Shown: positions 47,101 through 57,547 of the stretch, one piece after another | Layout: the number at the start of each line of letters is the position of its first letter | Numbering within the stretch: position 1 is the first letter of the stretch | Assembly: GCA_016722525.1 (NCBI GenBank) | Contig: JADKJB010000010.1 | Span: 1 to 64,000 of the forward strand | Length of the DNA: 64,000 nucleotides | Direction: 5' to 3' | Source of the DNA: Bacteroidota bacterium | GTDB taxonomy: Bacteria; Bacteroidota; Bacteroidia; AKYH767-A; OLB10 | The notes under the pieces: model-generated | Database searches by the model: none | Told to the model about the DNA's origin: nothing | What the model saw: the letters and a program-made list of their open reading frames with translations, nothing else | Position numbers and translations under genes: made by a program

Positions 47101-49552
47101 ATGACAGAAAATTCTAAGAATTTATACGCGGACCTTGTTTTAATACCGGGTGCATTAGCTGGAAAAATTAACACTGGTTTTAGGGTAGTGGTTCAGTTTG
47201 GGAAAACTAAAATGTATACCGCACTCGTTTATGCTGTTCATAATAACCGACCTCAATTCTATGAACCCAAAGAAATTCTTGAAGTGCTTGATTCTTTTCC
47301 GGTGGTTACTGCTAACCAACTAAAACTTTGGGATTGGTTGTCGGAATATTATTTATGTACTCTTGGAGAAATTCTCATTGCTGCTATGCCAACAGTGATG
47401 AAGCTTCAAAGTGAGAGCATAGTTGCACTAAATCCTCTTTTTGTCTCAGGATCAGTTTTGCTTACCAGCGAAGAGCAATTGATCATTGATCATCTGACCT
47501 CCAAGAAATCATTATCGGTAGCCGATGCCTCCAAGCTTATAGGGCAAAAATATGGTTTGCGTTTAATTCAGGACATGATCGCCAATGAACTACTTGTTTA
47601 TCATGAAGAAATGCAAGATCAGTTTAGAATGCGTCAGATTTCATATGTGAAAATGACCAGCAAGGCTGATGATAATGTTTTTATGCAAGAACTGTTTTCC
47701 AGCCTGGAAAGGAAAGCTCCTAAACAATTGGAGTTACTCATGGGTTTCATGAAACTTAAAATGGACAAGGGACGGGATTTTTTTCCAAAAACTTTGTTAT
47801 TGAAATTAACTAGTGCTTCCAATCAATCATTGCAGCAACTTGTTGTCAAAAATGTTTTCGAAATATTTGAAGCAGAGGAGAGTATTTCAAACTTGCCGGT
47901 ATTGGAAACAGGTAGGCAGATCGAATTGAGTGAATCACAACAACGTGCATACGAAGAAATTGAATCTCATTTTCGAGAAAAAAAAGTCACTGTTTTGCAT
48001 GGAGTAACTTCCTCAGGAAAAACAGAAGTTTATATCAGACTTATTTCTGATATGATCGGAAGCGGAAAACAAGTGCTTTATATGTTACCTGAAATTGCTT
48101 TAACTACTCAGATTATCAGTCGACTGAAAAGTCATTTCGGAGACCGATTGCTAATTTATCATTCAAGGTATAGTGCTCGTGACAGAGCAGAAGTTTATAT
48201 GAAATTACTGACCGATGGGGAAGATGGTAAGTTTAGATATCCGATTATTGTTGGAGCTCGTTCTTCGGTTTTTTACCATTAAAAAATCCTGGATTAATAA
48301 TAGTTGATGAAGAGCATGATGGTAGTTATAAGCAACAAGATCCTGCACCCCGATACCATGCGCGCGACACCGCCGTTGTTATAGGGGCGCTTAATGATTG
48401 CGATGTTTTACTGGGTTCAGCAACACCTTCACTGGAGAGTTTTTTTAATGCCGAAGCCGGAAAGTATAAATTAGTAAGAATGACGGAACGCTTCGGAGGA
48501 ATTAAGCTCCCCTGAAATAAAATTGTTGATCTCAAAGATGCCTATAAGAAGCGATTAATGAAATCTCATTTTTCTCAGCAATTACTGGATGGAATCAAAC
48601 TGGCATTAGATAATAAAGAACAGGTAATTCTGTTTCAAAACAGAAGAGGTTTTGCACCGGTAATTGAATGTAAGAATTGTGGTTGGATTCCTCATTGCGT
48701 AAATTGTGATGTGACCTTAACCTATCATAAAAAGTCAAATCATCTTCGTTGCCATTATTGTGGCTACACTACATTTACTCCTGTAAAATGCCATGCATGC
48801 GGTGATCCCGATGTTCGAATGAAAGGTATGGGAACTGAAAGAATTGAAGATGAAATTTCAATATTTTTTCCTGACCATAGAATTGAAAGACTTGACCTTG
48901 ATACCACGTCATCTCGTTCGGCATTTCAAAGGATTATAAGTGGTTTTGAAAATGGTGAAATCGACATTTTAGTAGGTACACAAATGGTGACCAAAGGTCT
49001 CGATTTTGATAATGTTAGTTTAGTTGGAGTGCTGAATGCTGATAGTCTTATAAATTTTCCGGATTTTAGAGCCACCGAAAGAAGTTACCAGTTGCTTGCC
49101 CAGGTATCGGGTAGGTCAGGAAGGAAATTTAAACAGGGAAAAGTGCTTGTTCAGACTTTCCAGGTCGACCATCCCTTACTTCAACATGTTATCCATAACG
49201 ACTATTCAGGTTTCTATCGTTATGAGATGGAAGAAAGGCAGAAGTATATCTATCCACCTTATTATAGATTGATTGAATTAAGATTAAAACATCGGGATGA
49301 AAAAGTCCTTGAGGAATTATCAAAGGAATTTGCCAGAGAATTGAAACAGGTTTTGGTAAAAGAGTGCTCGGTCCTGTTCCACCTGCTGTTGCCAGAGTAA
49401 GAAATTTTTATCTCAGAAACATTCTTCTTAAAATAGAGAAAAACCTGCCACACAGCAAAGTGAAAGAAATGATCATTAAAGTTTCAGACCGATTTCTTTC
49501 ACATGTCGAACATCGATCTTTACTTATACAAATCGATGTAGATCCCGTTTGA
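47101..49552 (+). CDS. priA: Primosomal protein N' (replication restart helicase PriA), several frameshifts
   Basis: Reassembles the replisome at stalled forks. The N-terminal part (47101-48282) covers the DNA-binding domain (YADLVLIPGALAGKINTGFR) and helicase motif I HGVTSSGKTEVYIRL. The next pieces carry DEEHDGSYKQQDPAPRYHAR (motif II DEEH) and GSATPSLES (motif III), then 48558-49400 has the zinc-binding cysteines (CKNCGWIPHCVNCD, CHYCG, CHACGD) and motifs V-VI (ILVGTQMVTKGLDFDNVSLV; QLLAQVSGRSGR). The last piece ends LLIQIDVDPV at 49552. Breaks at about 48280 (T run), 48513 and 49380. Corrected length is about 817 residues. Confidence 0.93.
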
Positions 49553-49556
49553 TATA

Positions 49557-50108
49557 TTATTCAACTACAAAAGTTCCATGCATAATACTCCAATGTCCTG
49601 GATACGTGCACACAAATTGGTATTTACCGGCTGCAGGAGCTGGAAAGGAGAGAATGGTTTCTTCACCTGGCCCAAGTAACTTGGATGCAATCAAAACATC
49701 TTTGGAGTCAGGAACATAGCTTTTATCTTTTCCCATAGATATTCCTGCAGTTGCAACGGCCTCCATCGTACCATCATGCACCAGTACCCAATTGTGCGGC
49801 ATGGACGCATCCGTTGAATTGTTTTTGAATGTGAGTTTAATGGTCGTTCCTGGTTTAACTTTGATTTCAGTGGTATTGTATTTCATTTCCGACATCGTAT
49901 TTCCATCAGCAATGACGATGATTTCTTGTACTGGAGCTGTTGCATCGATGGCTGTGGCATCATATGCAGGACGATCATCCTTGAACAAATCGGCAGGGTT
50001 CACCTTTTTTTCTTCAGTGGTGTTCTGGGCTGGGTTCTCATTGCCACCACATGACATTAATTGAAATGACGATATGGATAAAGACAGTATTAATAATGAA
50101 TTTTTCAT
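49557..50108 (-). CDS. Azurin-like blue copper lipoprotein
   Basis: A type 1 copper protein for electron transfer in the periplasm. The 183 residues include a lipoprotein signal (lipobox FQLMSC), a low-complexity linker (EEKKVNPADLFKDDRPAYD) and a cupredoxin domain. Copper ligands are visible: His in PHNWVLV (about residue 116) and Cys, His and Met in FVCTYPGHWSIMHGTF (about residues 166-177). The spacing C-x4-H-x4-M suits azurin. The linker could tether the domain to the membrane. Convergent with priA; downstream of the rluA-like gene. Confidence 0.92.
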   Translation of the reverse strand: MKNSLLILSLSISSFQLMSCGGNENPAQNTTEEKKVNPADLFKDDRPAYDATAIDATAPVQEIIVIADGNTMSEMKYNTTEIKVKPGTTIKLTFKNNSTDASMPHNWVLVHDGTMEAVATAGISMGKDKSYVPDSKDVLIASKLLGPGEETILSFPAPAAGKYQFVCTYPGHWSIMHGTFVVE

Positions 50109-50156
50109 AAATTTTTATTTAGTATACTTCGATAACGATATATGTTACTATAAGTT

Positions 50157-50849
50157 TTATCCAATATTGGTTTTGAAAAAATTCCAAAGTGATTCGTTTG
50201 GTGGTGGCGCAGTAATAATAATTGACTCTTTAGTAACTGGATGATTGAATGCAATTCTTCTGGCATGTAGATGAATTGATCCATCAGGGTTACTTCTGTC
50301 AAAACCATATTTTAAATCTCCTTTTATGGGGCATCCGATTTTCGATAGCTGCACTCTTATTTGGTGATGCCTTCCTGTAAGTGGGTTAATTTCCAAAAGT
50401 GAATACCGATCTGATTTACTTATTAACTTATATTCCAGTTCGCACTTCAATGCTTTTCCTTTGGGAGCATCGTAAGCTCTTGATTTGTTTTTAATTTCGT
50501 CCTTAATAAGATAATTGACTAGAATTCCCTGCTGATCTGGTGGAGAATTTTTGACTACAGCCCAATATATTTTTTTAACTTCTCTTTCTCTGAATTGTTC
50601 ATTCATCCGTTCCAGCGCCTTGCTGGTACGTGCAAATAAAACAACACCACTTACAGGTCGGTCAATTCGATGTATGGTGCCTAAAAAAACATCTCCGGGT
50701 TTATCATATTTATCTTTGATATACTTTTTTACCTTTTCACTCAAAGGTTCATCACCCGTTTTGTCGCCCTGAACAATATCTCCGGGTTTTTTATTCACCG
50801 CTATCAGATGATTGTCTTCAAAAATAATTTCTAATTCACCTGTTGCCAT
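50157..50849 (-). CDS. RluA-family pseudouridine synthase
   Basis: Isomerises uridine to pseudouridine in rRNA or tRNA. The 230-residue frame is intact; the catalytic Asp lies in GTIHRIDRPVSGVVLFARTS (about residue 60, HRxDRPVSG). NPLTGRHHQIRVQLSKIGCP and GDLKYGF are the other family blocks. There is no N-terminal S4 domain, so it is a short RluA-type enzyme. It lies ahead of the azurin gene on the same strand. Confidence 0.93.
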   Translation of the reverse strand: MATGELEIIFEDNHLIAVNKKPGDIVQGDKTGDEPLSEKVKKYIKDKYDKPGDVFLGTIHRIDRPVSGVVLFARTSKALERMNEQFREREVKKIYWAVVKNSPPDQQGILVNYLIKDEIKNKSRAYDAPKGKALKCELEYKLISKSDRYSLLEINPLTGRHHQIRVQLSKIGCPIKGDLKYGFDRSNPDGSIHLHARRIAFNHPVTKESIIITAPPPNESLWNFFKTNIG

Positions 50850-50944
50850 GTTGGTATTTAAAACAAGTAGCTCACCTTATTTTTATAAATGGGAAAGTAA
50901 TATGATCGACACTATTAAAGTTCAGTGCGAATGGAGAGCAACCA

Positions 50945-51759
50945 TTAATATTGCTCTTTATCGCTCGGGAAATCTTTACTCTTTACGTCGTTGATATACT
51001 GTTGGGTGGAGGATCTGATAATTTCATAGAGATCTGCATATCTTCTCAAAAATCTTGGATTGAAATCTTTGTTAATGCCAAGCATATCATGAATCACTAA
51101 CACTTGCCCGTCAACACCATTTCCGGCTCCAATGCCTATGATGGGTACTTTAACGCTGGCAGCTACTTTGGTGGCCAGAATTGCTGGTATTTTTTCGAGT
51201 ACTATTGCAAAACAGCCCGTATCCTCCAATAATTTTGCATCTTCAACAAGTCGGTTGGCTTCTTCTTCCTCTTTAGCTCTCACAACGTAAGTTCCGAACT
51301 TATAAATAGATTGTGGTGTTAATCCCAAATGACCCATTACCGGAACCCCTGCAGATAAAATTCTGCTGACTGATTCACAAACTTCTCTTCCACCTTCCAT
51401 TTTTACAGCGTGGGCACCAGATTCTTTCATGATTCGGATTGCCGAGTTTAATGCTTCCTTTGAATTGCCTTGATACGAACCAAAGGGAGATCCACCACTA
51501 CCAACGCCCGTTTAACAGCTCTTACCACTGATGAGGCATGGTAGATCATCTGATCAAGTGTTATAGGTAATGTTGTTTCGTGACCCGCCATCACATTTGA
51601 TGCGGAATCTCCAACAAGAATAACATCTACGCCGGCATCATCAAGGATTCGGGCCATAGAGAAATCATAAGCCGTGAGCATTGATATTTTTTCACCATCA
51701 CGCTTCATTTCCAAAAGCGTATGGGTGGTGACTTTTTTAATTTCTGAATAAGTCGACAT
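50945..51759 (-). CDS. panB: 3-methyl-2-oxobutanoate hydroxymethyltransferase, one frameshift
   Basis: First committed enzyme of pantothenate biosynthesis. The two frames join at about 51435-51500: 51759-51448 (ISMLTAYDFSMARILDDAGV, ILVGDSASNVMAGHETTLPI) and 51430-50945 (AHAVKMEGGREVCESVSRIL, GVPVMGHLGLTPQSIYKFG, VPIIGIGAGNGVDGQVLVIH DMLG). The join needs one or two indels. Corrected length is about 272 residues, normal for PanB. Metal-binding Asp residues are in VGDS and the neighbouring blocks. Confidence 0.93.
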
Positions 51760-51890
51760 AATTTTTTTTGTTCTGGTAAGTGAGAAATTAAATGACTCGT
51801 AATTAAAATTGGATTCCTTTTTAAGGAAACTTTGTACAGTAAAATTATTTGTTAACTAAATTAAAAATAGATTTTTAACAATTAATTAAT

Positions 51891-53111
51891 TTATTTTGGA
51901 AGTGAAAAAGCATTTGAATCTTTTTTAGGTTCTGCTGTTTTAGTAGGAGTTTCCCCTTCCGGCTTTACCGGATTGGTTCCGTTTTTATCAGGAGTAGTTT
52001 TGTTACCCCCTCCATTTTGACGAAGCGTTTTAATCTCTTGTTCAAGTAATGTATTTTTTTCTTTTTCAGCTTTTAATGTTTTTGAAAGTGTAATAACAAG
52101 ATCCCCGTTTTCGTTTCCGCCAACAAGTTCCTTGTATTTTAATAATTCACCATTCACTTTATTCAATGAATCAATGGAGCTTTCTTTTTCTTGAGTTGAT
52201 CTTGCAATATTTTAACTTGCTTTTCAAAGTTTTTGGCTGTGACATCTTTTTCCTGTTCCCCGCTTTTCATAGCGGAAATAGTTTTTCTCAGATCTTCATT
52301 TTCTTCATTCAATCTGTTGATTTGAGTCTTCAAACTAATAATTGACTCAGCAAGTTCAATAATGTCAGGTCCTGAATTATTGTTGTTAGAATTCATATTG
52401 TCACCATTTTCTTCACCTGCATTTTTCTTTGAAATGGAAGGATCTGCTAAAGTGAATACATACATAAAATCTACTTTGCCTCTGGAGGAAGGTCCAATGA
52501 TTAATCCCATTTCCCCCGATTTATAAGCCGGTTCTGAAAAGGAAAGAATAAAGTTGCTGTTGAAATAAAGATCATAATTTCTGTTGTAGGTCCTTATTTC
52601 TATCATATTTGAAAAATTAGGCTCGTTCAAAAAACTACTTTTTAACCATCCGCCGTCTTTAGAATTGCCTGTCAGGTATTTGTAATTTCCATTTACAATC
52701 TGACGTAAACGATATTCTTTCTGTTTGTTGACCTCACACAAAAAACCTCCCTGACCTTCCTGCTGCATCATAAACAAAAATCCTACAGTCGCATCCTCGC
52801 TCATCGACTTATCAAGCTTTATTGATGTAACAACTCTGAAATTAGTGAATTCATCTTCGAAATTGGCTATCACCGCAAAAGGAGCAGTAGTTGATTTTCT
52901 TTGTAGTATGTACTCTCCATCCTGAACAATAAATAAATTATCAGCATTAGCGATGGTGGTCCAATAACCATTTATGCTATCAAAATTTTCACTCAGAGTC
53001 AACTGATCAAATCGTTCTTTTACTACTTGAGAAGTGCTTAAAAATGGCGATAAGTACAAATGCCAAAAGTAGTAGGACCGCTTGGGGTTGGTGAAATGTG
53101 GTTTTTTTCAA
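51891..53111 (-). CDS. Membrane-anchored protein with LamG-like domain and long coiled coil, two frameshifts
   Basis: Not assigned to a named family. Read with a shift near 53035 the N-terminus is a membrane helix (VLLLLAFVLIAIF) starting from a possible TTG at 53111. A beta-sandwich, concanavalin-like part follows (ENFDSINGYWTTIANADNLF, GEMGLIIGPSSRGKVDFMYV). Then an Asn-rich linker and about 130 residues of coiled coil (SLKTQINRLNEENEDLRKTI; FEKQVKILQDQLKKKESSID after a lost A at about 52190; LLEQEIKTLRQNGGG). The end is a Pro/Lys/Thr tail (NGTNPVKPEGETPTKTAEPK). No enzymatic site is visible. Upstream is panB, divergent gap to DUF4249. Could be a surface or signalling scaffold. Confidence 0.65.
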
Positions 53112-53182
53112 ATTTTGTGTGATAAGATTTCAAGGTACAAATTTCCTTAAAAGTGATTGAACTTTTGTAGTACTTTTGAGTC

Positions 53183-54182
53183 ATGAAAATGAAAATGCTG
53201 TTCGCCTGCTGCCTCTTATTGACAGGAATTTGTTTGACTTCTTGTGATAATGAAATTAATCTGGAGGCTCCTTACAAAGAAATTGGTGTCATTTATGGTA
53301 TCATAGACCCCTCCGATAGTATTCATTTTGTTAGGATTCAGAAAGCTTTTCTTGGAAAAGGTAATATTCTTGAAATGGCTCAGATTGCCGATTCTATTTA
53401 TTATCCGGATATTCTTGATGTTCAACTATTAAGAATTAAAGATGGCAACATTTTAAGTTCCATCTCTCTAACTCGCTTTGACGGACCACCTAAAGAAGAT
53501 GGTGTTTTTCCTAAAACACCTAATATCCTTTATAAAACTAATGGTGAAGTGATTTCTCGTGACAGTGATTACAAAATAGTAGTTAAAAACACTCAAAGTG
53601 GACATGTTTTTTCAGCTCAAACTCCTATTGTTGACAGTATAAAAATCATTAAGCCATCCATTCCTTCTATTGCTCTGATCCAATGGGCTAGCCAATTCCC
53701 TCAAAAAGTGGAATACAATACTGCTGTGAATGGCAAAATTTATAACCTCACAATCAGATTTAAATACCAGGAGGAAGTTATTGGTAGCGGCATTATTGTT
53801 AGCAAATTTGTGGATTGGGTATTCCCCAATGAGTTGGTTTCTAATACTTCTCAAATAAAAACCATAACATTGGAAATTGAAGGAGAGGATTTTTATAAGT
53901 TTGTTGGTGAGGCTATTAAAGTAGATCCCAACGTAATTCGATATGCCGGAAAGCTTGATTTTATCTTTTCAGGAGGAGCTGAATTTTTAGCTAATTATGT
54001 TGCTATTAATCAGGCTACTAGTAGTATTTTAACAACTATTCCCGCAATATTCTAATGTGGAAGGCGGAACAGGTATCTTTTCCAGCCGTTTTGTTCAGGT
54101 TTCTCCTAATAAGACCATGGACGCACCCTCATTGAATCTTTTAGAAACAGGTCCTTATACCAGCGATCTGGGATTTCAGTAA
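53183..54182 (+). CDS. DUF4249-family lipoprotein, one frameshift
   Basis: A lipoprotein signal with lipobox ICLTSC precedes EINLEAPYKEIGVIYGIIDP and FVRIQKAFLGKGN, the opening typical of DUF4249 proteins. The frame ends at 54055 but carries on in another frame as QYSNVEGGTGIFSSRFVQVS and LLETGPYTSDLGFQ to a stop at 54180-54182. One indel at about 54040 suffices. In other Bacteroidota these lipoproteins are often paired with TonB receptors; none is adjacent here. Function unknown. Confidence 0.8.
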
Positions 54183-54318
54183 ATTCTTTTTAATGTCTTT
54201 TTGTCATATTTGTTCAAGCCATTTGGTTTGAAAGTCTTGAATTGTGCCATTATTTCCTGAAAATTGCCATGGCATAATGATTGACAAACGGACTATAACT
54301 ACTTAAAATATTAAAGAA

Positions 54319-56239
54319 ATGAGAAAAGTTATAGGAATTGACTTAGGAACTACAAATTCATGCGTGGCCGTTATGGAAGGCAATGAGCCGGTAGTTATAC
54401 CCAACAGTGAAGGTCGTAGAACAACACCTTCGATTGTTGCATTTATTAAAGATGGTGAGCGTAAAGTTGGAGATCCGGCAAAACGTCAGGCTTACCAACC
54501 CCACTCAAACTATCTCTCTATTAAAAGATTTATGGGGGAAACTTTTGACAAGGTTACTAAAGAAATATCCAGAATGCCTTATGAAGTCGTTCGTGGTGAA
54601 GGTAACACTGCCAGGGTGAAAATTGGAGATAGAAATTATACTCCACAGGAAATCTCAGCCATGATTCTTCAGAAAATGAAAAAAACAGCCGAAGATTATC
54701 TTGGTCATGAAGTGACTGAAGCAGTGATCACTGTACCGGCATATTTTAGTGATTCACAACGTCATGCTACAAAAGAAGCTGGTGAAATTGCTGGGCTCAA
54801 AGTGCTGAGAATAATTAATGAACCCACAGCTGCTGCTCTGGCATATGGTCTCGATAAAAAGCACAAAGATTCTAAAGTTGCGGTTTTTGATTTAGGTGGA
54901 GGAACATTCGATATTTCTATTCTTGAACTTGGTGATGGTGTGTTTGAAGTGAAATCTACCAATGGTGATACGCACCTTGGCGGAGATGACTTTGACCACA
55001 TTATTATTGACTGGATGGCAGATGAATTTAAAAAAGATGAAGGCTTGGATTTGAGAAAAGATCCAATGGCCATGCAACGTCTCAAAGAAGCTGCTGAAAA
55101 AGCAAAAATCGAACTTTCCAGTTCTACTCAAACTGAAATCAATCTGCCCTATATTATGCCGGTTGATGGAATTCCAAAACACCTTGTGAAAACACTCACC
55201 AGAGCAAAGTTTGAGCAACTTGCTGATGTATTAATTCAACGTACACTGGAACCATGTAAAAAAGCGCTTTCAGATGCAAAATTATCAGCCAATGATATTA
55301 ACGAGGTGATTTTAGTTGGTGGATCAACACGTATACCTGCTATTCAGGATCTGGTGGAGAAATTTTTGGTAAAGAAACCATCTAAAGGAGTTAATCCTGA
55401 TGAGGTGGTTGCTGTTGGAGCTGCCATTCAGGGCGCTGTACTTACAGGCGAAGTAAAAGATGTGTTGTTGTTGGATGTTACTCCTCTTTCTCTTGGTATC
55501 GAAACTTTAGGTGGTGTGTTTACTAAATTGATTGAATCCAATACTACAATTCCTTCCCGTAAATCAGAAGGTGTTCTCTACTGCTGCGGATAACCAACCC
55601 TCTGTGGAAATTCATGTACTGCAAGGCGAAAGACCAATGGCAAAAGATAACCGCACAATCGGTAAGTTCCACCTTGACGGTATACCACCTTCACCTAGAG
55701 GAATTCCTCAAATTGAGGTGACCTTCGATATTGATGCCAATGGAATTTTGAGTGTAACAGCTAAAGATAAAGCATCAGGAAAAAGTCAGAATATCAGGAT
55801 TGAGGCTTCTTCCGGTTTAACCGATGAGGAAATTAAAAAGATGAAGCAAGAAGCTGAAGCCAATGCTGAATCTGATAAAAGGGTCAAAGAAGAGGTGGAG
55901 AAAATTAATCAGGCCGATTCAATGATTTTCCAAACTGAAAAGCAGTTGTCGGAATTTGGTGAGAAGCTTTCAGCTGATAAAAAGGAACCGATTCAAAAAG
56001 CATTTAATGAACTCAAAGAAGCTTATGCGGCTCGCAATATTGCAGGCATTGATGCAGCAATGGCAAGTCTCAATGCTGCATGGCAGGTTGCCTCTGAGGA
56101 AATGTACAAAGCAGGCCAGGGAGCTTCAGAACAAAATGCTCCGAATGATTCAGCACAAGGGGAAGCAACTCAACAAAATGATGCAAATCCCAATGTGACT
56201 GATGTTGATTTTGAAGAAGTAAAAGAAGATAAAAAGTAA
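54319..56239 (+). CDS. dnaK: Chaperone DnaK (Hsp70), one frameshift
   Basis: ATP-dependent chaperone. The nucleotide-binding domain is visible (GIDLGTTNSCVAVMEG, VAVFDLGGGTFDISIL, IILVGGSTRIPAIQDLV-type block). The frame breaks at about 55570 in an AAGG G-run: SRKSEG in one frame, SEVFSTAADNQPSVEIHVLQ in the next. Then the substrate-binding domain follows (GERPMAKDNRTIGKFHLDGI) and the lid (QAEANAESDKRVKEEVEKIN type) ends in DVDFEEVKEDKK. Corrected length is about 640 residues. The shift is most likely one surplus G. It is followed by a strong palindromic terminator; grpE and dnaJ are not in the window. Confidence 0.95.
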
Positions 56240-56247
56240 AGAATAAG

Positions 56248-56297
56248 CTATTAAAAATAAAAGCCCGTCAAATTTGACGGGCTTTTATTTTTAATAG
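56248..56297. terminator. 50-bp perfect palindrome, bidirectional terminator of dnaK and the response regulator
   Basis: Twenty-five bases (CTATTAAAAATAAAAGCCCG then TCAAA) are followed with no gap by their exact reverse complement. The GC core GCCCGTCAAATTTGACGGGC has A/T-rich flanks on both sides, so the hairpin works as a terminator in both directions. It starts eight bases after dnaK and ends five bases before the stop of the minus-strand response regulator. Confidence 0.92.
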
Positions 56298-56301
56298 TTG
56301 C

Positions 56302-57423
56302 CTAAAGAAAGTTTAGCCTGTTCATGAAAGCCTCCTTATAGGACTTTCCAACCGGAATTGTTTTGTCACCAATTAAAACGGTGTTTTCATCAAGTACATT
56401 AATTTTTTCTATTGGAATGATATAAGAACGATGTACCCTAAGGAATTTCTCAACAGGAGCTTCATTTCAATATCTTTCATAGTTGAATGCACTACGAATT
56501 GATCTGTGATTAGTTTGAATAATTACATAATTATCCATGGCTTGAATCCAGTTGATATTTCTAAAAGACTTTCACCAGCATAGAACCTTTTTTTACAAAA
56601 AGGAATTTTGAATTACAATACTCTCCATTTGCTCTCCACTGATTACAGAGGATTCAGAAGCACCTGTTGTTCCCGGTTTGCGCAATACCAAAGCATATCC
56701 AATAAGTGTATCCTTTTCGTCTCTCACAGGTGAAAAGGTGATTTCAGATTTCATTGTTGACAAATCGCGGGTAAAGGTTACCGTTGCGTTTTTTAATTCG
56801 CAAACTTTGTCATCTTTTATTTTTTCTACCAGTACATTCTTGTTGAATAATTCACCGCTTTCATTTTCGATTTTTAGTAATGAAAAAACATCTTTCCCCG
56901 AGGCTGTTTCATTGCCAAATCCTGCCAGATTCTCGGCTTTTGGATTGAGAAAAGTGACCCCAAAAGAGATGTCCAGTATTATGATAGCCTCATCAAGATT
57001 GAGTAGTGCGTTTTCGTAGCGATCTTTACTGTATTTTGTCTCCTTATCTTTCTCGAATTTGTAAAGGGCCATCTCAACAGTGGTCTGAAGATCTGATTCG
57101 TTGAAAGGTTTAACAATGTAACCGTAAGGCTCAGTTACCTTAGCACGGTCCAACGTAGCTTTATCTACAAAGGAGGTCAGAAAAATAACTGGAATATCAT
57201 AGCTGTTTTTAATTTTTTCAGCAATCTGAATTCCATCAATATCACCCTTTAATTTTATGTCGAGAAAAACCAGGTCTGGTCGTATATCTTCGAGCTTTTG
57301 AAAAGCACTCACAGCATTGGATGCTGTTGCCGGTACATCATATCCCAAACGAATCAGGGTGTTTTGTATGTCCTTGGCTACAATTGATTCGTCTTCAACA
57401 ACTAATATCTTGATTTTACTCAT
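56302..57423 (-). CDS. Response regulator REC-PAS-LytTR, frameshifted
   Basis: Cytosolic DNA-binding response regulator. The N-terminal receiver is complete: KILVVEDESIVAKDIQ (acid pocket), LVFLDIKLKGDIDGIQIAEK (phosphorylated Asp in FLDIK, about residue 55) and VIFLTSFVDKATLDRA, with K in YIVKPFNE. A PAS-like middle follows (EAIIILDISFGVTFLNPKAE). The open frame stops at 56593, but a LytTR DNA-binding domain is readable in shifted frames: KKGSMLVKV, then RNINWIQAMDNYVIIQTN, then APVEKFLRVHRSYIIPIEKI and PVGKSYKEAFMNRLNFL with a stop at 56302-56304. At least three indels, one in a T run at about 56595. It follows the sensor kinase gene and likely is its partner. Confidence 0.85.
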
Positions 57424-57547
57424 TGGAATTTTTTTTCAACTCAAAAATATGTGAATTTTGCTTTGCAAAAGATAAAGACCAAACAATGTTTTAACCAGTT
57501 TATTTGGATAAATTGTTAACAGTTTTATGGTAAAAAAGTAGGTGGGC

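Noticed and set aside
47101..49552. Separate helicase and zinc-finger proteins
   Set aside because: They are consecutive parts of PriA split by indels, one in a T run.
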